Assembly: GCA_033961575.1 (NCBI GenBank)
Contig: CM066733.1
Coordinates: 133,722,421-133,786,420, forward strand
DNA: 64,000 nucleotides
Direction of reading: 5' to 3'
From: Aselliscus stoliczkanus
Lineage: Eukaryota > Chordata > Mammalia > Chiroptera > Hipposideridae
The translations under genes were made by a program, and so were the position numbers. Below are positions 57,542 through 64,000 of this stretch, piece by piece. Under the pieces are notes generated by a model. That model saw only the letters and a list, made by a program, of their open reading frames with translations. It had not been told where the DNA came from and did not search any database. How positions within the stretch are numbered: position 1 is the first letter of the stretch; the number at the start of each line of letters is the position of its first letter.

Positions 57542-59159
57542 CTGAAAATGAAAAAAGAAAAAAGTAAAGCAGAAGTCAATACAAAATTAATTAATTAAAC
57601 TATTCTTTGTGGGAAAATTTGTGTATTAACAATTTGTATTAACAATGTCATTAGCAGTTAGAAACCTCGGGGAGTATAGGGTAAGTTTCTGCATCTGAAA
57701 AGTTCACAATCTGGCAGAGAAGACAGCAGAGTACAAAAGTATCTTCTATGGTTTAAGGAAAAACAGCCCCAGCATGTAAAATCCAAAAGTGAATAATCTA
57801 AAAATCATTTTTGCAGAATATGTATGCACAGAAGTACCTTATCAGTCATGATTTTTCTGGAAAAATGTTAAAATGAGTTTGCTTTCTCTGAGTACAGCCT
57901 CACTCATACTCTGGGAGGAGAGTGAGGCAGCTGGAAATACAGGGTGCTGGCCACTCATCAGAATGGGCAAATGCACACATAGGTAAGAAGGCCATCTCAC
58001 AAACAATAGTCATAAATAAAACGTATGTATTGTGCAATAAGAAGCTAAATGCGATAAATATGCTGCAGGCAATGTCCCTATCTTCCAGGTTGTGAGGAGT
58101 GAGTGAGATCATACAAACAATGTGTCTGGTGCCTAGAAGGCTCTTTATAAAGCCAGCTATCATTATTATTATTCCTTGATGTTAACGGGACTAGAAACAT
58201 GGGGGAGAATCTAGAAAAGCTTACAGTATAAAGGATTCACTGAGGTTGGGCAATCATGACTTAGAAAAAACAAACAGAACAGCTTATTGGAAAAGAAGGT
58301 ACACATGTTGTCATGGAAACAAGAAATGTAAGGCATGTGTGGAGCCTCAAGGTGGGTCCATCTGGCTAAGAGGAGGAGCCAGGTGAGGTAAGAGAAGAGC
58401 AATGCAAAACTCAGCTGATCGGCCATCCTTCTGCATCCCAGGATCAACACAGGGGCCAAAGGGGACCAACGAGGGCTTTGGCTTAGAGCAGTATGTAAGA
58501 TTTTGGACCGTTTAAGGATAACAGATGAGTAAGTAAAAATCTGTAGCAAAAGGGACTGTGCTGGGTAATTTTGAGAGCCATAAAGACGTATATAAAATAC
58601 TAAAATACCTTTAATACCTCACAATCTTGCTAATAAAAAAGAACAAGTACACATTTAGAAGGAAACATCATAAGCCTGGGCACACATGCATGTATGCACA
58701 CACATTCTAAGTTGAAAGAGCATACTACAGCAAGGGCGAGGGTTTCTAAGAGAAAGAAGACATTAGTAGAGATTGAGGATATCTGGAAAGATCATCAGAG
58801 AGGGTGGAACTCAAGATGAGCCAAGGAGAACAGACACAACTTCCAAAGGTAAAGCTGGGACGTCAGGATCCAAGCTCGAGAACTAAGAACAGCAAAGACC
58901 CATTTAGAGAACAACAAATATTATCCTTGGGGGCTAAAGAAGAGAGCTCATTTGGGAAAGTATCGAAGAGAGAATTAAAGAGGTATTTGAAAAAGATCTT
59001 GAATTTAATCGCTGGGACAAAGCAGAAAGCTCATTTTGGCACGTACTGATAATAAGATTAGAAAATTATTTGGGGCCTCATTGAAGAAGGTTTTGAATGC
59101 CAAAATAAAGACTCTGCACTGTGGGCATTGGGCAAAGTGTTTTTAAGATGAGTGATATC

Positions 59160-59720
59160 CATAAGGGGCTGCAGCACACGGAACACTGTTTATAATAGCA
59201 AAGGTTGGTAACCACGTAAACGTCTCTCAACTAGAAACTGGCGGAATAAACTATGGAACAGATAATGGGATACAATAGAACTGAAGCAAAGAATGAGGAG
59301 GTTCTTTCTGTAGTGATACGGAGATCTCCAAGATACCCTAGAAAGTGAAAAAAAAGCAAATTACAACATGGTTTTTAGTCTATTCTTCCTTTTACGTAAG
59401 GAGCTTTTCATACTCATTTTTATTTGTCTCCCTAAAAAGGGAGAAAATTTGTACATTTAACGCTTTGTAAGCGGGCATAAAAAGCTATATGACGAGTTTA
59501 CTCATTTCCCGCAAAAAATGTGTTAAAAAACCTCTCTGGAAGGATATACAAGAAACTAATAACACAGGTTGCCCATGCAGAGGGGAGCTGGCCAAGGGAC
59601 AAGGATCAAGAGTGACTTTTCACTATACTGTACATTCTTTTGCACTTTAAAATTTTTGTATCAGGTGAATGTATCACCCAAGACAAACAAATCAAAGGTA
59701 AACTTTGTTAAAGTTTTAAA
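59160..59720 (+). repeat. L1 3'-end fragment interrupted by a piggyBac miniature element
   Basis: Degenerate L1 text (AATAGCAAAGGTTGGTAACC, GGCGGAATAAACTATGGAAC) continues after the 70-bp insertion at 59457-59526. Confidence 0.65.
59457..59526 (-). mobile_element. 70-bp piggyBac-type miniature element, copy 3
   Basis: Reverse orientation, again exactly 70 bp from TTAA to TTAA. On the minus strand it differs from copy 1 at two positions: AAATGAGT for AAACGAGT, and AAAGCGTTAA for AAAGTGTTAA. It is inserted in an L1 3' fragment. Confidence 0.8.
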
Positions 59721-59925
59721 AATATGAATTAGACAGTGGTATTCAGTCTTAGAGGGGAAAAAGCATTCGGGTAGCTATTACACAAATCTAGGGACGTCAA
59801 AATAAGGGGTTGGCAATGGTGGTGTCAGGGGAATGGAAATCAAAAGACAGATGAGTGACACTGGGGAGGAAGGTTGAAAGTGGCTTTTCCCACAGGTGTT
59901 TCACAAATAGCGACCACGTGCGTAT

Positions 59926-59960
59926 ACACACACACAGACACACACACAAATGCACACAAT
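59926..59960. repeat. Short imperfect (CA)n tract
   Basis: CACACACACAGACACACACA and neighbouring bases in the upstream intron. No other feature is nearby. Confidence 0.85.
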
Positions 59961-60239
59961 CATTTATGAAAAAACTTAATATTATAAAATAAACAGAAAA
60001 ATGCTGGATAATCAGAAATGCCAGGGACAGTCTGGAGAGTGTTCCCAATGTGATTTATGAGGCATTTCTCCAGAGTGCTAAACCCTTACAGACGCGGTTC
60101 TCTTCTGATAGGAAGGTCCTTCTCTCCTTCCTCGAAGTAACACGGAGACACCCTTCCATCATCCTCTGTGCACAGAAGAAACCTGTTCTCTGTGAAGCTG
60201 GCCTTCACTGTCTTCCGTGACACCTATTTTCCCAGGGGA

Positions 60240-60480
60240 AGTAGATTATGTCCTTATTTTTGCCATCACTAACCCTCATACAGACCTCGATGGCAGCACC
60301 ACATGTACTAACTGCAAGTGTTTCTTCATGTCACTCTTCCATCCCACATCATGAGCTGCCTGGATGCCAGAGCCATGTTTTTTTCATATTTGTACCCTAC
60401 TGATTGTCTAGCAAATCGAATGGCATGGAGTATGTACTCAATAAAAGCATAAATAAGTGAATACATTAATGAATGTATAA
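60240..60480 (+). repeat. L2 3' end
   Basis: Contains GGATGCCAGAGCCATGTTTT, then GGAGTATGTACTCAATAAAA, ending next to the dimeric SINE. Diverged. Confidence 0.55.
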
Positions 60481-60488
60481 CACATTGG

Positions 60489-60880
60489 AGGGCCGGGCGA
60501 GTGGCTCAGTCGGTTTAAGACCGCGAGCTCTGAGCAACAGGGCTGCTGGTTCAGTTTCCATATGGGCCAGTAATGCTGCATCCGAGATGAGCTGCTGCTG
60601 AGCTGTCAACAGGTGACAGGATGACTCAGCTGGTGAGAGCACGTGCTCCTAACAACAAGGTTGCCGGTTCAACTCCTGCATGGGATGGTGGGCTACGCCT
60701 ACCCACAACTAAGATTGAACACAGCGCCTTGAGCTGAGCGGCCGGGAGCTGCCGATGGACGGCCAGATGACAACTGGACTTGGAGCTGAGCTAGCTGCGC
60801 CCTCCACAACTAAGACTGAAGGACAACAACTTGGCTGTTCTCCTCCCCCAAATACCCAATAAAATCTTTAAAAAAAAAAA
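60489..60880 (+). mobile_element. Dimeric tRNA-derived SINE
   Basis: Two tRNA-like units: GGGCCGGGCGAGTGGCTCAG at 60491 and AGGATGACTCAGCTGGTGAG at about 60619, each with a GGTTCA-type B box. The 3' part (ACTAAGACTGAAGGACAACA, then ACCCAATAAAATCTTT plus poly(A)) is related to the tail of the long SINEs. No clear target duplication is seen. Confidence 0.85.
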
Positions 60881-63800
60881 CTGGACTATGATTTGGGTAG
60901 ATATGTGTTAAGTTCTGGCTCTGCTCCCGACTAGTCACCTGCCATTTCGCCTCTCTTTGAATGTAACACACTAAGAGTTGGATTGAGTGGTTACTCATCT
61001 CTTCCCACTCTATATCATTTGCTTTTGGCTAAAGGCCCATCAGTCAGCACTGTCCTTGCACCCCTGGAAGAAGAAATGTCCCCATGCCCAGCAGAGAGCT
61101 ACGCTACCATCATCTCTCTTTTGGTGCAGCAGGCACAGAAATGGAAGTGGTGGTGAAGGGAGTTGTGATGAGGACTGAGTGAGGTGAAGGCTCTGCTTGA
61201 CACTACAGATAATAACCACAGCTGCTACGGGTCTAGCCCATGTTATGTCTTCCTGGAAAATTTCTCATTGGAATACCAACCATCTTACATGTCTTCTTTG
61301 CTTTCATTTCAGGGAATGCCTGCATCATAACAAATTATGAAACTGTTAAAATCATCCCTGTAGGAATCTACTGACTTGTTATTAACTACTGCTTGTGTTT
61401 TGTAAAAGCTAAATAGACACAAATTGTTTGCTTGAAGGAAACAGTTTACTCACAGTTTATGAAGTAACTTTAAATGAGGCAATGACTCTAAAGAAGAAAG
61501 GTCCTATTTGTGCATATTAACTCAGTACAAATAGATAGCAAGACCTCGAAGGGTATCTACTATGAAGGCAGAATAGTGAATTTGTTTAATTGGTACTAAA
61601 CACACTGAAGGTGAAAAAAAGAAAGAAGGGGAATGAATTTGAGACACAACTGCAATATTTCACACCACTTCATGAAAATATCTCATCTAAGAGCCTAAAA
61701 ATAAAAAGATAAAATAAACATAAACTTCATTTCCTTATCCGTGAATGTTTCTGGAGGTGCATCACCCCACTACAACTTCATAATAGTCTGAAGTCTTCAG
61801 AGGGCTTCTGGTCTGTGTACCCCTGGCTGTACCAGCAACATTCAAAACAAAAATTTTTTTTTCAATTTTCCAGTACCCTTTGATAACCAGATAAGGAAGC
61901 AAGACAAAAGAGACTCTCTAGGTCTCATTCCAGGGGAAGACAAAGAAAACTTCTGATAGCTATTTGGGACAATACAACTTTGAGGAGGTCATTTTAAGGA
62001 TAAATAAATGGAGTATCCCCAAAATTAGAAAGCGTTTGTGCCTAAAGTTTAGGCAATTACAGCCATGGAAAGGAAGTGGCAACAGCTGGTATGGGGTTGC
62101 CAAGTCAAATCCACTCTGGGTGGGAGAAGCAGAATGAGCAACCCGAATTGCAGTTTCCTGAAAAAAATGAAAGGAGCTGGGAGTTCTTGGCCAGGGAAGA
62201 ACAGCTGGGCCTTTCTTCTGATTCCTCTTTCTGCACCAGTGGAACTTGGCAAAGTTGGAGAAAAGAGGGATATTTCTTGTATTCTCCAGCCCCATCCTCT
62301 TACCTAATTTCAATACTTCAGAGCTAAAGAAGGAAATACCAGGTGGGCTACTGTGAACACCCTGAGCCTCACTGAGAAGGTGGGGATCACCTTTACCCTT
62401 CCACATGCTGCTAAAATGAAGCTGAGCAGGCTCGGGAAGAACACCTCCACACAGGTGTCACAAAACTGGCCCATCTTTAAAGGTCAGAAACTAAGTACAC
62501 ATGTGCTTACATAAAAGCTCAAGCTTAAAATCTCAACTCAATAATCTGACAAAACCTAAGAACATCCTATTTTTACAGAACATATGGAATTTATGGACAG
62601 GCTTAGAGGGAAATATACCTAATGACAAATTAAAGAATATGGGGCTTCCCTGCTCTGACAGTTATTAGTTGCGTGTGCCCCAAAGTCATTTGATCTCTCT
62701 GGGTTTATCTCTCATCTGCAAAGAAAACATCTTCTATCTGTCCAATCTATATAGTAAGTATCTAACTTGTCTCTCTCATGGGGTTGTTTCTAAAAGCCAA
62801 ATCAAACAAGTTTATGTAAGTACTTTAAGCATTTTAAAGTCACATACAAGGTAAGTATTAAGATTACCAAAGCAAACAACCCCAACTCGATTCCTATATT
62901 TCCAGATCGACAGACAATTTGTACCCATGTTGTCTTATGATCAGAGGTAAGAACACACACTTCTCTTTATATAAACAACTGTCAAAACAACCTGTACCAA
63001 ATTTGGTGACATTACACCAAAGCTGGAAAGTAATCCTAAAGGAAATTCTAGACTCGCTTCTCAATTTTGTTTCATGTTTAAATAAATGTATTTCTATCTT
63101 GGTGGGAGAATTCTATTGTAAGTAGATACATCTTTCAACTGATCTGGGAAGCTGATGAAGGACATTTTCTATACACAGCATTTGAAACAGCTCCTTTACA
63201 AGAACTTCTCCTTACAATGTGTTGCTGTTAGATAATTAACTTCCTCTTTGACACCAGCTGTTTCTTTCAGCAACACCTAATTGGGCTACATGATCCAAGT
63301 GCAAAAAAACTGTGTTGCTGAAAAGTTACAGATACAATGCATTGCTGTACAGTGAATTACATTTTACACATAAATTTTAGCAATAATTGCAAGGATGCAT
63401 TCTCCAAAAGGAATCAAATAGGATGATGGGTTGGAGTGCCACAAGGATCAAGTGCCACAGAGAGAATTATTTATTTAATATTAACAAAAGGGAACAGAAG
63501 TTAGCAAATCTTGCCCTAGTTGGGTGGGATCAGGAGGATTTCAGCCTCATATCTTCTGTCTGCAGAGATATTCTTTCCTGCCCTTTAAGGTATTCAAACT
63601 CACAGGCCTGTGTGATGAAAGGCTACAAATAAAGAAAACACCAGGTGCCAACCTGGTGATAGGAAGACATCTTCCACTCACAGTGTCTCACCAATTTCCC
63701 TCTCCCTTTGACAAAATGGTAGTAAGATGCTAGAAACAATGGGCTGGGGGTGACGGTGGTGGGTAAAGGAGGAATTAGAAAGGAAAGCAAGGGCATGCTT

Positions 63801-64000
63801 TTAGCCAGTATACTGATCATTTCTTAGAAGATGTAGTATTGCTAATTGAAAACTGGATTTTCCAGTCTCAAGCCCTTTCCAAAACCTCAGCGGTTGATTC
63901 TACAACTAGGAAATCAACTCCTTTAACCAAACCATACATCTAATGTGTCAGTTCAAGATGGTGAGAGAAAATCTTGATAAAGCGATGCTCACATGTGTGG

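Larger units (their letters stand above)
1..64000 (-). other. MAP3K5: MAP3K5 (ASK1) gene, internal part; both ends run out of the window
   Basis: Twelve minus-strand exons join into one open frame of 476 codons, all with GT donors and AG acceptors and matching phases. The protein agrees with human ASK1 from about Glu197 to Glu672 as I remember it. ASK1 is a cytosolic MAP kinase kinase kinase that senses oxidative and other stress and activates MKK4/7-JNK and MKK3/6-p38. Thioredoxin holds it inactive through the N-terminal region, and the central region relays signals to the kinase. The window holds only the regulatory middle. The promoter, the start codon and the kinase domain are absent. MAP3K6 and MAP3K15 are paralogues, but the match to ASK1 is near-continuous, so they are unlikely. 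Confidence 0.97.
57542..64000 (-). other. MAP3K5: MAP3K5 upstream intron (partial, at least 6.5 kb)
   Basis: Contains an L1 end with piggyBac copy 3, an L2 end and the dimeric SINE. 57542-59160 and 60881-64000 show no exon and no firm element. A MIR-like piece may lie near 62650-62870. Confidence 0.75.

Noticed and set aside
61960..62406. 148-codon minus-strand open frame
   Set aside because: No recognisable domain, no splice or promoter context, overlapped by equally long frames on the other strand. It is probably chance in GC-richer intron.
57542..64000. Possible upstream MAP3K5 exon encoding the DSLQSLK region
   Set aside because: I read the minus strand of this region for the expected residues and did not find them. 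The exon is likely beyond 64000.

Overview
The window is mammalian nuclear DNA, most likely from a bat. It lies entirely inside one gene, MAP3K5 (ASK1, apoptosis signal-regulating kinase 1), which runs on the minus strand. Twelve coding exons were found by translating the minus strand and matching splice sites. Joined, they give 1,428 nt, an uninterrupted 476 codons. By my recalled numbering of human ASK1 they run from Glu197 to Glu672 with no net insertion or deletion: the end of the thioredoxin-binding region (including the Cys250 equivalent), the whole central regulatory region (TPR-like helices, then a PH-like domain), and the linker to the kinase domain. The promoter, first coding exon(s), kinase domain, C-terminal coiled coil and SAM-like end lie outside the window. 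All exon junctions are GT/AG and all codon phases agree.

Layout from transcript 5' to 3' (high to low coordinates): part of an upstream intron (57542-64000); a 24-nt microexon (57518-57541); a cluster of three exons (49158-51715); the exon at 46706-46876; a 19.7-kb intron holding most of the mobile elements (27005-46705); exons at 26892, 22571 and 20050; then the PH-region exons at 13101, 6882, 4309 and 784. No other functional gene is visible. The one recognisable gene copy is a dead RPL7A retrocopy at about 31849.

The lineage call rests on repeats. At least 16 tRNA-derived SINEs are present, most beginning with a variant of GGGCCGGCCGAGTGGC and many with perfect 11-18 bp target-site duplications. 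They occur as short (about 110 bp), long (about 440 bp) and dimeric or VES-like forms, which resemble bat VES/Rhin/MEG-type SINEs. Young DNA-transposon derivatives also fit a bat: three near-identical 70-bp piggyBac-type miniature elements and several mariner miniature elements. Family and species assignment is inference.

No CRISPR array, operon, bacterial or phage feature, or new multi-gene system is present. The most interesting signals are the 70-bp piggyBac miniature family, a SINE-spacer-SINE unit sharing one target-site duplication, a fold-back mariner made of two inverted 3' halves, a microexon in the thioredoxin-binding region, and simple repeats placed where they could affect splicing of MAP3K5 exons. 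Ancient repeat calls (L1, L2, MIR, LTR) are from memory of consensus sequences and their edges are approximate.
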